This document shows, in pieces, positions 11,144 through 22,697 of a DNA stretch of 64,000 nucleotides (position 1 is its first letter; each line of letters begins with the position of its first letter). The notes beneath the pieces are model-generated. The model was not told the origin of the DNA. It saw only the letters and a program-made list of their open reading frames with translations, and ran no database searches. Source of the stretch: Cladorrhinum sp. PSN259. Taxonomy: Eukaryota; Ascomycota; Sordariomycetes; Sordariales; Podosporaceae. The translations under genes and the position numbers were made by a program. The stretch spans positions 310,001-374,000 of the forward strand of contig MU867084.1 in NCBI GenBank assembly GCA_033725935.1, read 5' to 3'.

Positions 11144-12852
11144 GCATCCAAGACGACAAGCTCAAGCACAAACATGCCGCCAAGCATCTACAATGTTTAA
11201 ACTTCATCAAGGGTTCGGATGATATCAGTCCACATCATCCCTTATTATTGGACTCGTGTTCCAGCCCTCTGGAATGGCTCGACACCAACCAGAGTTCTTG
11301 TGGCAGCTCACAATCGAATGACAAGGCGGACTTTGTTTCTGCATCAGGCAGAAATCTTCTGTTTTTGGGCTGGGGACGCGAGGTCAAGACGCAAAGATTT
11401 CCGAAAAGGGTTTCTTTCTCTTTCAGGCCTGTTTCCGTGTGAATGCACCCCAGATCGCGAAATTAACAAGTGCGAGACGGGACTCGATGTGTTCGGCGAC
11501 GAATACCTCCTGCACCCCTGCAAAATCCTTGCCCCACTGGGTTCGAGCTGATGCGGGAATATCCCTGTCCGTAGGAGCTGAAAAGCGGGTGCCGAGAATG
11601 CCAAGTGATAGGCTTCTTATCTTGGGTTCGGGAACCAATGAGGGAGCGTGGGATTTCGAAAAGCAAACAGTCAAAAGATCAGACAGAATCGGCAAGTCTC
11701 GGTACATTGCTGCAGGGTTATGCTTCCCAGCATTTATCTTTATGACGAAGTCGCGGTACCTTTCCAGTCCACATTGCCAGAGTTGCAACCACAACGACGA
11801 TTTTTTCCTATCCGGTCAGTCTAACCTTGTCAGCGACACGATTCCCGGGACACCATGTTAATGCACACTCCTATCAAATCTCGTTCGGCATGCATACGAA
11901 CTGCTCTTCAGGATACTTAATTTACTATGCGAGAAAACTTTTCCCTCGCCTTCAAATTGCAAGAGTCAGATGCTTGCGTATTTCCACCTTCTTATCGGCG
12001 TGCGGACCCGTTCTCCGTAGGGCTGTAGTGTAAGTCACAGGAATCCGCAAAGATAAAAGCTGGAGATACGACTTTTCCCGATCTCCACAACCAGACTTCT
12101 GTGCGCAGGATCTAGGATTACAGATCATCCCGGTTGCCTCACCGCAAGGTCTGCATGCAAAACTGGAACAGGCTAAACAGAAGAGGCATCTGAGAAATAA
12201 ATTCAGAGTTCCGAGTCCGGGCGTTCCATTCCAGGTTTCTCATCATGCACGGGTGGGTAGCCAGGTTAGTTCGGAGCCTAGCAGTGGATCGTCTGTGCCC
12301 AAGATTTCGGAAGGGTTTTGTTGTGACCGAATGAACATCGTAAAGAAGCCAGTATCCGTATGGAACAACTATATGATGAGCCGCCTAGCTCTGTCCAAGG
12401 TTTCTGTCGTGGAACCAAAGCACTCAACCAGACCCAATCATGCGCTGGCCCTCTACGTTGGACAGATTCCCGGAACTCCCGGACCCTACTTACATGACGT
12501 TCAGATGCGCATTTTCTCATCTACCAACCACAGGATCGTCGTGGCACAGCATTCTCCTCGGGTCCAACCAGCGTGCTGTGACCAGATACCTGGATGCACC
12601 GTTCAAAGCTCGATCGAACACGCATCTCACGGAACGTCCTCGGGTCAACCTTTTGCAATCATTTCTAGACACGCCAACTACCTACGGGATGGATACAGAT
12701 TACACGGCAATGGCCTCTCGCCGGGCTCTTACCGATCAAGCTACACGAGATCAACTGCACGAATTTCGTACAATTTTATTAATGCCCAAAAGCTAGAAAA
12801 ACAAGCATGATATACAGCGCCGACTCGATGAACAGACGAGCACACATATCAT

Positions 12853-14923
12853 TCACGACACAGGCCTCCCATCCACGACCATTCCGTATGGCCTCATCGC
12901 GTAATTCCCGTGACAAGCTTTCTCGTACTCGGCCAACCCTTCCTCCCTGTCCTGCGCCCTCAGGAATGCATCAAGCTCACACCACCCGTCCACTCTGCTC
13001 GCATCACACTCCGGCAGACTCCAGCCAAGCGGCACGGTTCTCTGGTTCAGCACGAAGTGCACATATTTGGTCTCCTTACCCCCTTCCTCATATCCCGACC
13101 TGTCGGCTTTGATGGGTTTCGGCGCCCGAATGATCTCAATATCCAATCGCGCACCAAACGGCGTCATATCAGACACGGTGAAGTTGTGGGGGCCGGGATA
13201 TGTTGTGGGATCGAGCGTGCCGGCAAACTGACGGAGTCCGAATGCAGTAAGGATGCTGATAATGTTTGTGTCATGCGAAAAGTCGAGGTACAAACTCTGG
13301 TTCAGGGGGAACGTCTCAGTGTTGTTGTCGAGGGTGGTGTTGATTTGGGAGCCGGCGTAGCCCAAGGTATGGTTGCGCAGGCGGGCGACGACCTCTTGCT
13401 GGTAGCCAAGGCCTACAGCTCTCTGTTTTGAACACTGGGTTAGAAGAATGAAAAGGGCAAGAAGCCACGGGGTAGGTTAAAGGTAAGCTTACGCCAACAG
13501 GTGAACCGAATGCGTCGTTGCCGTAGAAGTTGAGATCGATGGAGTAACCAAAACCGATCCATTCTTCGTAGTTAAAGAGGGAGCAGAAGCGACTGAACCC
13601 ATATGCCACCTAATTAGGGAGTAAGTAAACGGTGGGCGGGTTGAAAGGAGATTGTAGCTTCACAACTCACGGTCTCGTAAGAACACATTGTTTGAGCTGC
13701 ATAGCTGTCTTCGACGGTCCATTCATAGCCCTCAACCAGAGATGAGAGGCGAGCGGTCGCTGTTATGGGTCACTGCATTAGCATTGTGGGCTATCTACGA
13801 GGCCGCGTTATTGAGACGTACCATTCTGCAAGTAATTGTGTATCCAGATGTTTGCAGCATCCGTTCCCCCGCGGACCTTTTGGCCGTTGGGACAGTTCAT
13901 GTATCCCGCCAGAGAATTGTTGTACCCTACCTCTTCAATGATGACCTCAATGGTGGCATTGTTGGTCCACTCGAGCCCAAAGAATCCTGCCATGAAGTTT
14001 TCAGCTGACTTGAGCATGCGATCTTGAGTCTATGAACCCAAGTTAGCACAGATTTCTTTCGCCTCCTCCAACGCAACGAATGGACACCAAAAACCTACCG
14101 TAGTCCTCACAATGATCTTGCTATCCGTATTGTACAGTTGCCCGTACATGTACGAATGCAGCACGCCCGAATCAAACAGCTCCTGTCTACCCTTGCTGAC
14201 CAGAATTTCATATCCCAGCTCATACTTCCAGCCATTCAGGAACTCCAAAGCCCCCGTTCCCTTGAATTTTCCGAGCTCTTTAGCCTTCCTCACCTTGTCC
14301 CCAAGCGCCTGCACATTGCTGCCCTCGGTTGGATACCTCGATCCGTGCCTAGACACCATTTGAAGCTGCACAACCTCGGCCCCTTCGGGCAAGGGCCACT
14401 CCTCAACTCCAAACCCTTCCGAGGGCCTGTAGGGAGTCAAATAACCCATCATCCCAAACACGCTTTTTTCCTTCTCGCTCATCCCTTCGACCGGAATACC
14501 GGTCTGCAACGGCTGATTGGGTACATAGCTGACGGCACTGTCCCACGCGCGAGTTTGTGCTAGGAACGCAGCTTTGCCCGTTGCTGTTGGGCCGGCCCAG
14601 AGTTCTGGAGAGGTCTGGAAGTACTGAGGCACCGTGACGGTCGGTGCGCATCCGGAACCGTCAGTGTCAACGGCGAGGGCTTTGTTTGGCGGCGGTGGAC
14701 TGCAAGAGGAGGATGAAGACTCGGAGTCAAAGACAAGGGCAAACAGGAGGCCGACGGGTAGGGAGATGAGAAGAGAGAGGAGAAAAACGAGAAGGTCCCG
14801 ACGAGTGATGGTGAGGCCGCCTGCTTTTGGCCGAAGAGGAGCGGCAGGCAGGTTGTCGAAGTCTTCGGTGTTGTCATCGCCTTGGACGGGAGCGTAACCC
14901 GAAGTGTCTGGCTTGGGGGCCAT
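12853..14923 (-). CDS. Membrane-anchored histidine acid phosphatase (phytase-like)
   Basis: Five exons: 14923-14099, 14029-13822, 13759-13671, 13609-13493 and 13422-12853, giving 602 residues. The four introns are 61-70 nt with GTRNGT/GTAAGC-type donors. Known of the family: branch-2 histidine phosphatases hydrolyse phosphomonoesters, including phytate, through a phospho-His. Seen: the catalytic motif RHGSRYP (residues 192-198), the proton donor pair HD (H463-D464, in DFSHDTNI), and the conserved RTTTQDRM and AGFFG blocks. There are many NxT/S sites and paired Cys. The N-terminus is not a cleavable signal peptide: about 42 hydrophilic residues precede a single hydrophobic helix (about 43-65) with RR before it. 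This predicts a type II anchor with the catalytic domain outside or in the secretory lumen. It is divergent from the Crt10-like gene. Substrate is not predictable from sequence. Confidence 0.9.
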
Positions 14924-15918
14924 CTTTCAAGACGGAGGAAAAGGGGGTCCGATGTGAGACGGGGGAATGATGCCAAGAGTTTTTTCTATGAGACGCGTTC
15001 CAACGACGCGAACTCCGTTTAACCTTTTGGCCTGATGGGAACGGTATGCTTCATCTGTCTATGGAAGAAAAACAAACGAAAACAAAATCCGAACAAGAGA
15101 CCAACAATTCGAATGAGAATTGGTCAAGTGAGAGAATGACGAGATGGACGAGATGAGATTTGATATTGTAATGTACCCGGTAATGAAATGAGCTCTGAAA
15201 CCAGATGTGTACGGATAAGAGCGGAATGATCCACCTTTAGTGGAACACCAAACAAATAACAGGCGACGAGTTCGACGACACTACCACTTACACGGCGAAA
15301 GAAGTGTCAGTTTCACACGTTATTTTTCTACCAGTTTTCCCGTCCGTTGTATGCCGAACTGTCCCTTCCGTCTCTTGGTCACCTGCATGATTCGTAGCAC
15401 ACCCGACTCGTGCCCTTTGCTCCTTTATTGCTTAATTAGACAGAGTCTCTGGGCAATTCATCCAGACCCGACAGATAATTGGATGTTCTCCATTACGTCC
15501 ATATTCCTTTCTAGCTCCCTTGCTTAAGCCACGCAGGAAGAAAAGAAGCCATATTGAACTGCACATTTCGAGAAAAAAATGATTTACTCCCTTTTCGAGT
15601 ACCACCACTTGGGTTCCCTTTGGTATGTTTGTATTGTGAACAAATATGATGGTTCGGTGACGTCGATTTTCAGGCATCTCCAGCTGTTAGTGCACCGGTG
15701 GTCATTGGAGTCGGCACTTTACCCCACCTCATTGCGTTCTTATCGATAACGGGTTGGAGGCGACTAGGTATGGGAGCTCCCTCTCCCCGTCGCAATAACC
15801 TACGCACCGGACCTCTAGCTTCCACCTACTATTGCCATTGAGCTTGTTAGCCCGTGACTGGACTTTAAATTTCTCCGACACTCAGATTCACCGCCGCGCA
15901 TGATAACCTGAACCCAAG
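14924..15918. other. Divergent promoter region, phosphatase / Crt10-like gene
   Basis: About 1 kb between two divergent start codons. No repeat, RNA gene or convincing small frame is visible. It probably holds both promoters. Confidence 0.6.
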
Positions 15919-18335
15919 ATGGACTCGGCGGCGGGGCATGACGAGGGGCACGACGAGAAGCACGATGAGATCTGGATCAGCAAAACCTGCCATGTGCAGA
16001 CCCCCGAGCACAGGGTAAGTCATTACCATGACTGCCAGCGCCGTCCCTTTGCGTCTCGGGTCGCACAACTAACTGTTGGACCTCTGTCAACTTATAGTTC
16101 GGATCGCACGTCCGGGAAGCCATCAATGCCTTCCTCACTGAGCCACCATCTAACGAGATGGATGACGATGATGACGATGACGATCTCCCAGATTCGGATG
16201 ACGAGATCTGGAACCCCACGGCCGAGATCTTTGACTTGGACGGCGACGCTGCAACATGGATTCTGCCCTATTTGGCCTTTGAAACCGATCTCAGCCTCTT
16301 GCTGGATTCTGCCCCGCCAGAATGGGTCCCGGGTGTGTCCCAAGGGCCTCCAACCACCCGAGAAGATACTGGTTTTCCGCATATAGCAAGGAGCAGGTGC
16401 AATTTGACAGCACTTTCACAGCACTACGATCTCTACTTCGCCGCATATCAGGACAAGATTTACGTCTACCGACCTCAGAGGGCTCCACGAATCCTCCCTC
16501 CACCATGCCTCATTCTCCATCCGGGTCGGACTAGGGCAGCTAGATTCACACCTGGCCAAGTCGACTCGCGGTTTGCTCACCAGATCAACAACGTGGTGGT
16601 GGGAAATCTTGGGGACTTGGAGATTTTGGCGTTTGTCTACGATGACGGCGATGTTGCTGCATATTATACACATACCATCGCCCAACACATCACTCAGAGT
16701 GCCTTCCCTGTCTCTTGCCAGAGACGCCCAACGCCACATCCCAAACTGTTTTTTCACGAGAACGTGGGCTTGTCCGCCTGGGGACTTGCCGTTCACACCC
16801 AATCTCGCCTGATTGCGGTTGGGTCTAACAAGCACGAAGTTACCGTCTTCGCCTTCGCGTTGAGTCACGCGCCAGCGGCCGCCGATTCGCTCGAGTCCGA
16901 TGATTCACCCGTGGTCTGGTCAGGCCAGACTGCTTTGCAACTTCAGAAGCACCTTCAATCGAGGACGCGCACCTGGAAGATTACACTGCCGCTTGGTAGT
17001 AAGGGACACAATATTCCGAGCGTGGCCTTCGTTGATGATGCACGAGGGTTCGCAGAGAAGGTTGTGGCACAGGATATCATGGGGAACACGTGGATGCTTG
17101 ACATATGGAAAATCGGCGTCCAGCCCACATACTGCCCTAAACTTGCGGATCGTAACACTAACCGGTTCAAGGGGTGGGGTGTGCTGATTCTTCCCGACAG
17201 CAGCTTCAAGCCAACTGACTCCATCCGAGAGACACTGGGGCTGCCGCAGAAAGAGCTTATCGAGTCGAAACAACCCGCGCACCACCAAGGTTGGCTGGAT
17301 AGCACCTGTAGCTTATTCTACATCAAAGAGCTTGCGGTGGACGCCGAAACTGTTTTGAAGGACCGCAATCGCGGCTCCGGACCCGATTATATCATCACAC
17401 ACAATCAGGGCTTCATTAAACCCTCGGAGGATGCAGAGAGCAGCAGCGAGGACAGCGATTCGAATATGAGCCTGAACTCTTCCGGAGAATGGATTGACCT
17501 TCCATTAACGGGAGCTGCAATTACAGGCTCAACCGATGTCAATATGGTCTCGACTCCTCAGACTACCCCAGAAGACGACCAGCGATGGGCCGCCATAACC
17601 AAAACAGATGCCCCAGAAGGTGCAGCGATTACGGATCTGGCCGAGGAGTGGCAGCTGCGTCGAACAATTATTCCGTTGTTTGGCGAAACAACAAGGGTTT
17701 CAGATGAGATAGAGGTACCTGCACTGTTCTACGGCAAGGACAGGAAAAATAGGGTCAAGCCGGTTGTGTTTAACGATGCTATCAAAGAAATGCAGAAATC
17801 AATAGCCAAGGACTTGTGCATCTTTCGGTCAAATTTGACGGATTTGGAGCTTATCCCATTGGACAACAAGTCAGCCGGCTTGTGTTGCAAAAACGTTCTT
17901 ACATTCTATAAACCTTTCAGCAGAACCAGTGGATCATTCGGATTCAACAGGATATCCTCGGAGCGTATCAATATGCTTTTGCACATACCCGAGCTACATC
18001 TGGTTGTGGCCGGCTCGCCATGTGGTCGAGTCGCACTCATTACTTTGACCAAGACGTGTAAGCAGATCAATAAGGAAATCCTCTTGAAAAGGGGGTTCAG
18101 AGTCGACCGAGTTCTGCCTCGCAAAGAAGAAGAGCGAAAGAAGATTCGTCCGTTGTGCGAGCTGATTGGGATTGCCATGTCGCCTGCCCCTGGTTCTAGG
18201 GCTAAGGGGTTGGACTTGCATCCCCAGGGCCAGAACGTCACCTATAGGCTCATTCTACACTACCTCGACCATACGATCCTGATGTATGACATTGAGAGGG
18301 GACGGCACGAGAATGATGAGTTGATGATTTACTAA
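15919..18335 (+). CDS. Crt10-family protein (WD40-like, putative regulator of ribonucleotide reductase genes)
   Basis: Two exons, 15919-16014 and 16098-18335, giving 777 residues. The 83-nt intron runs GTAAGT to TATAG. A small first exon (MDSAAGHDEGHDEKHDEIW) is needed because the downstream ATG at 16158 would drop 52 residues. Seen: an acidic run (MDDDDDDDDLPDSDDEIW, from residue 53); then blocks typical of the fungal Crt10 family with WD40-like strands, for example FFHENVGLSAWGLAVHTQSRLIAVGSN, GHNIPSVAFV and AQDIMGNTWMLDIW; an acidic Ser-rich middle loop (ESSSEDSDSNMS); and a C-terminal propeller-like part ending LHYLDHTILMYDIERG. Known: yeast Crt10 affects RNR gene expression. Transfer of that role here is inference. 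A generic WD40 scaffold is the alternative. Confidence 0.75.
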
Positions 18336-18539
18336 ATTGCGAAATACTTGGTCTTTTCTTTTTTTTTCCTTTTTTTTTTTGTGGATTCCCCAGGAAATGG
18401 ATGGATGAACGGTTTGGAAGTTTTTGGTATGGATTGCGGGTTCTGGGATTTGAAGTTTATTATCATCGATACCCGTCATGTATGTAACAGAAGGAAGGAC
18501 TGTGTCATATTGTGTGGAGAGGGAGAGGGAGAGAGAGGG

Positions 18540-18589
<50 letters not shown>

Positions 18590-19306
18590 CAAACAAGAAA
18601 TTATTCTTTGTTGGGGAGCCCCCCCTCCCTACGTTTTCTCGAAACTTGGACAAAAACGTTTCTTGGAGGAAAAAAATTAATTCCATCCAGGGTAAACAAC
18701 ATCCACCCAGGGTACAGTAAGCCAACAGGTAGAGAGAAAAGGGGGCTGCAGGGTTACATATGGTACATACGTATATGCGTACATACAAAACGAATAGGGG
18801 CGTCAAGTAAATAATCACTAAAGACAAATCCCTTCAAGAATCCCCTCTCTACACAACTATATATATGAATAAGGTGGGCTAGCTAGTGAAGGCAAATGTA
18901 CGAGTTTTTCATATAGCTGGACATGATCTCAAGGGGCACTTAACAACGCCATAGGTCTCCGAAGCAGCACAAAGAACTTGGCATGGGATCAAATGTCATA
19001 TCTATACCAGTCCCAATGCCCAAACATAAAGGACAACGCTGTCGACTATGATTCAAGTCTTTCTAATGCTTGATCCTAAAACCCCCCAAAAAAAACTTCA
19101 ATGGTATCGAGTTGTAAAAAGCAAAATGCTTTCCTTTTCTTTCCTTCCATCCAGTAACTGCCAAATTCCATAAACGCCATAAACAAAGCATGACCTAGAA
19201 CCCCCAAACTGAACCCGTTGCCTAACCAAAACACCATAGATTGATAAACAGAAACGCTGTTTGATTTCGTCCAAGGGAGAGAAGATATATAGAACAGTAA
19301 ACAAAC
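18336..19306. other. Convergent 3' flanks with GA microsatellite
   Basis: Spacer between the Crt10-like gene and the GH5 gene, which converge. It has T runs just after the stop at 18335, the GA tract at 18517-18589, and otherwise AT-rich unstructured sequence. No gene is seen. Confidence 0.6.
18517..18589. repeat. (GA)n microsatellite
   Basis: About 73 bp of GA with occasional GGGA interruptions. Open frames across it are repeat artefacts (Arg/Glu on one strand, Ser/Leu on the other). Confidence 0.95.
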
Positions 19307-20739
19307 TCATGGGGTATAACACCCGCCACCCTTATCGCCACCTCTCTGTCTTGACCTCTGTTGACTCTCGTTAGCAAGCGGAACATATCAAACTTGCCCG
19401 CTCCTGTGCTCATAACACCGACTCAGGAGCAAACCAAAAATGATTTAACATGGGCAATAAAGTGAAGTGGACATACCCTCCTCCCTTGCATCAGTTCCGT
19501 CATATCCTTCATCCTGTAGTCCAGGATTGGCGTGATCCAGTCATCCTTGACGAGCGAATATGACTCAATCTCATTGTCCTTGGGCTTCCTTGGGTTGAGG
19601 GCCCAGTAACCAAAATCGGCATCGATAGACTTGAGGAACCTCAACAGGTTCGCCCAGTAGTTCATGTCGCCCTGACCCGGCTTGTCGGGAGCTCCAAACT
19701 CGCCAACCCAAACAGGGGCAATGTCCTGCTCGACCAGATAAGCCCAGTTATTCCGCATGGCGTTAACGAAACTCGGGTAAGTCCGCTTGGAGTATCTCCC
19801 CTCAAGACTTCCCCAGCCGCTCCAAGAGTAAACGTGAGCTGAGTACACCAGCCTATCCTTCACATCCAGCACCACCGGTCTGTTTCTCGCCCCAGTCAAG
19901 TAATTCCCACTCTCGGTGCCGCCGACAATGATCAACCAGTCCTTTTTCATCTTCAACAACCGATTCCCAGCCTTCTCCGCCGCGGCCGCCCACTTCCTCC
20001 AGGGCATCGTGCCCCACATGCCTCTGACCTCGTTCCTCAAATCCGCCCCAATCACAAGTGGATTGTCAACGAACCTGCTCATCACCGTCTCCCAATGCTC
20101 AATCCACTCCTCCTCCGTCTGTCTGACCCTGCACATGGCCATCGGCAAATGATCATTCGCCCACCCAGCATCGCACGGATCAGCCCCGCAGCACCACGTA
20201 GCGCTGGTGATGTGATTATTTATGATAACCGCGATGCCGGCATTTGTCAACGCCTCCACAGACGCAACAAAAACATCCAAAGCCCTGAAGCCCTGCAAAT
20301 CCCTATTTGAGCTGACCAAATGCGGCGCCACCTCGGGGTTGAGCATCACCATCTCGTCCGCGTAGGGCATCCGAACAGAGTTGAAACCAAGCCTTCGAAT
20401 CGTCCGGGCTATCACGTCTCGATGCTGAACATCCAGCCCCCCGGGGACGTAGAGCTCGTCCGAGGCTCCGTACCAGTTCACGCTCGACAGCCTAAATCGT
20501 TTGTTGTTTTGGTCGACAATGTCTCTGCACCTCGTCTTGAGCGGGAGGACGTAGCTGCCATTGTCGAGGAAGGTGTGCTCGAGGGGCCGTGGTAAGGGTC
20601 GTTGGCTGAACAGTCGGTCGTCTGGGGCTGGCACGAACGGGACCGAGAGCTCCGTTTCTGCTTTGTAGAACAGGAGAATGCCTAGCCCTACAAAGAGGGC
20701 CAGGATTAGTATAATCATTGGAGGCGAGCGTGGTGGCAT
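19307..20739 (-). CDS. GH5-type glycosidase with N-terminal membrane anchor
   Basis: Proposed exons 20739-19477 and 19357-19307, giving 437 residues. Known of the family: retaining beta-glycosidases with an (alpha/beta)8 barrel (cellulase superfamily). Seen: acid/base Glu in GADLRNEVRG (E237), nucleophile Glu in WVGEFGAP (E347), barrel-start motif SSVNWYGA, IINNHITSATWCCG, and substrate-strand motif YSAHVYSWSGWG. The N-terminus has a short basic head and one hydrophobic helix (about 9-25) without a clear cleavage site, so it is probably a type II anchor. The 3' end is uncertain. A GTATGT donor at 19476, a GCTAAC branch site and a CAACAG acceptor at 19358 define a 119-nt intron after MTELMQGRR; the new ending is GGGCYTP. 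Without splicing the frame runs to a stop at 19423, giving 438 residues with a different tail. Substrate unknown. Confidence 0.82.
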
Positions 20740-22697
20740 GAGGAATGATTATGTGCGTAGAGAAACGGGAGGTCGATGGTGGAGAAACCGCAAGCTCAGT
20801 GACGGTGAGCTTCCCGGTTAGAAGTCGGGAACTTTTGATAACTCGTTAGTGCCAACTGCTTCGAGCTCTAGTCGTACAAGATGTATATAGAATGGCAATG
20901 TGTATACTCGGCAATGGCAAATTGATGAATTGAAATAAGTGGTTCGTAATTGGTGCCTAACTGGTTGAAGTGATGATGTTGGTTGGGAAATACGTGTGGG
21001 ACGTCAGCTTTCTAGGTAGACAACAAGAACACCTCGGGGGCCATGATTGCTGCTCGGGGATAAGAGCAAAGCATTTTAAACAATGAAAGAGCGAGACATG
21101 ACTTGGATTTCAATGTCCCGCCACTTCCGGATTGATCGAACTGGATCCAGCCAGTCGCAAGTCTCCCAGGAACAAGCAGGAAAGAGGCGGGTGGAGGATC
21201 CAGTGTATTGGAAATCCCAAGTCATTCACAAGAAGGAGAGAGAAAAGGATCAAATGAACAAGGGAGGAAAGCTGCAGCTTACTCCAAACACCCCTGTCCA
21301 CGAAACAAAAAAAGAAAGGGGACCGTCCGTGAAGGCCCGCCCGCCCCTCCTTCCTCCTTCCTGTCCCCCATCATCGGGCAATGGCATTTGACAACAGGGC
21401 TGCAGCGGGGAACATGTCTTGGCGGGTATCTGCATCCCACATCCCGCATCCCATCCGTCATTCCTCCCCACGGCGTTTAAGAAGACACTGTCCACCACTA
21501 CTCAATTATCTGTTATAGTGTATTTATCGTGATAATGCTGTAATCCTTCGTATCCTAACCATTAAAGTTCTCTATTCATTGCAAGTTTGTACCATGGACC
21601 ACGGAAAACCCATCCGAACCCCGATGACCGACCCCTCTGAAGACCAATAAGCCTCCGACTTGCGCGGCAGCCAAATATTTTTTTTTTTGCTTTTGTGTCA
21701 CCACACGTCGGGCTATCCTCATCTTTTCCACTTCCTTGCATGCCACCTCCTTCCTATTTCTGTGGACGCTCATCCGGATCACCCGGGATTCCCGGAAACT
21801 CTTCTATAGCACATCCATCGGCTTTCTTTTTGAGTTATTACTCCTCGAGTAGTTTCTTATTGTTGTTGTATAAGCCAAATACACATATATCCAAAACGAG
21901 TAAAAGAGGAATAAGAGCTATAGGTTCGAATTGAGAGAAGTGCTTGATTTTGTGTAGGTGTATTCCATTCTTTCGAACGGATGATGAAGGGCCAATACCG
22001 TCCCTCGCTCGGACTTTCTACAGTCTTTAATCTCGACCATATGTATGCATATGCAACATGTAAGATGAATCACGGTAATTGTTGAGGGCCTGAAGTCAAA
22101 GAAGGAAATCTCGATTCTATTCCATGAGAGCCGAAACCGCCCTTCTCTTTCGACATACTCCGGTATCCGTTTGTGGAACACGTCCCCGGAGCCATCATAT
22201 AATCCACAGCAATCTTTTACCCCGGGATATAAACCCCTGACAAAAAACAACAATGACAGACATCCCATGAGGACCCACTGCCTTCTTTCTGAAAATCCCA
22301 ATCATCTCTCCACAGAGCTTCAACCTTGGCTTCCAAGCCGTGTCCCATCCATCCTTCACCAAAACTGCAGAAGGCTTTCTTCTCAATCCAGATTCCGATT
22401 CAATTCTATTTTTTTCAGACCGAAAATTTTCCTTCGATATACAAGGTGAGGGGGGTATCCAAAGCCAGGAACAAGAACAACGTGGTGATGATAAAATATA
22501 TATGACTTTGAATCGAAAGGCGTTGTAAGACAGGCAAAGTTTGTTTGCCCTGTCGGGGAATTATTGGAGTATAAATGACAAAAAATGTGAAAGGCTAAAT
22601 TTAAACAGAGAATAGAACAAAGAAAAACAAAAAAAAAACAAGGAAATCCATTTGCGTTTCTTCGTAAATAGGTTTATATTTTTCCCTTTTCTTTTTG
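20740..22697. other. Intergenic, GH5 promoter and receptor 3' flank
   Basis: About 2 kb. The part near 20740-21500 should hold the GH5 promoter. The part near 21500-22697 is AT-rich and lies downstream of the receptor gene. Short frames here show no protein character. No repeat beyond homopolymer runs is seen. Confidence 0.55.

Larger units (their letters stand above)
8726..12852. other. 4.1-kb spacer with no supported gene
   Basis: This lies between the 5' end of the ammonium transporter and the 3' end of the phosphatase. About 9100-9500 is GC-rich and carries an open frame of 173 codons (9119-9640, plus strand), but its Arg/Gly/Pro-rich product shows no recognisable motif. About 10990-11200 looks like a promoter plus CA-rich leader without a following gene. 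A 123-codon minus-strand frame (11794-11423) and a 185-codon plus-strand frame from a non-ATG start (12253-12810) match no family I know. The rest shows nothing. Confidence 0.5.

Noticed and set aside
12253..12810. 185-codon plus-strand frame
   Set aside because: It lacks an ATG start, shows no motif or codon preference, and abuts the convergent phosphatase 3' end.
18478..18720. Arg/Glu-rich small protein
   Set aside because: It is the translation of a GA microsatellite and its flanks.
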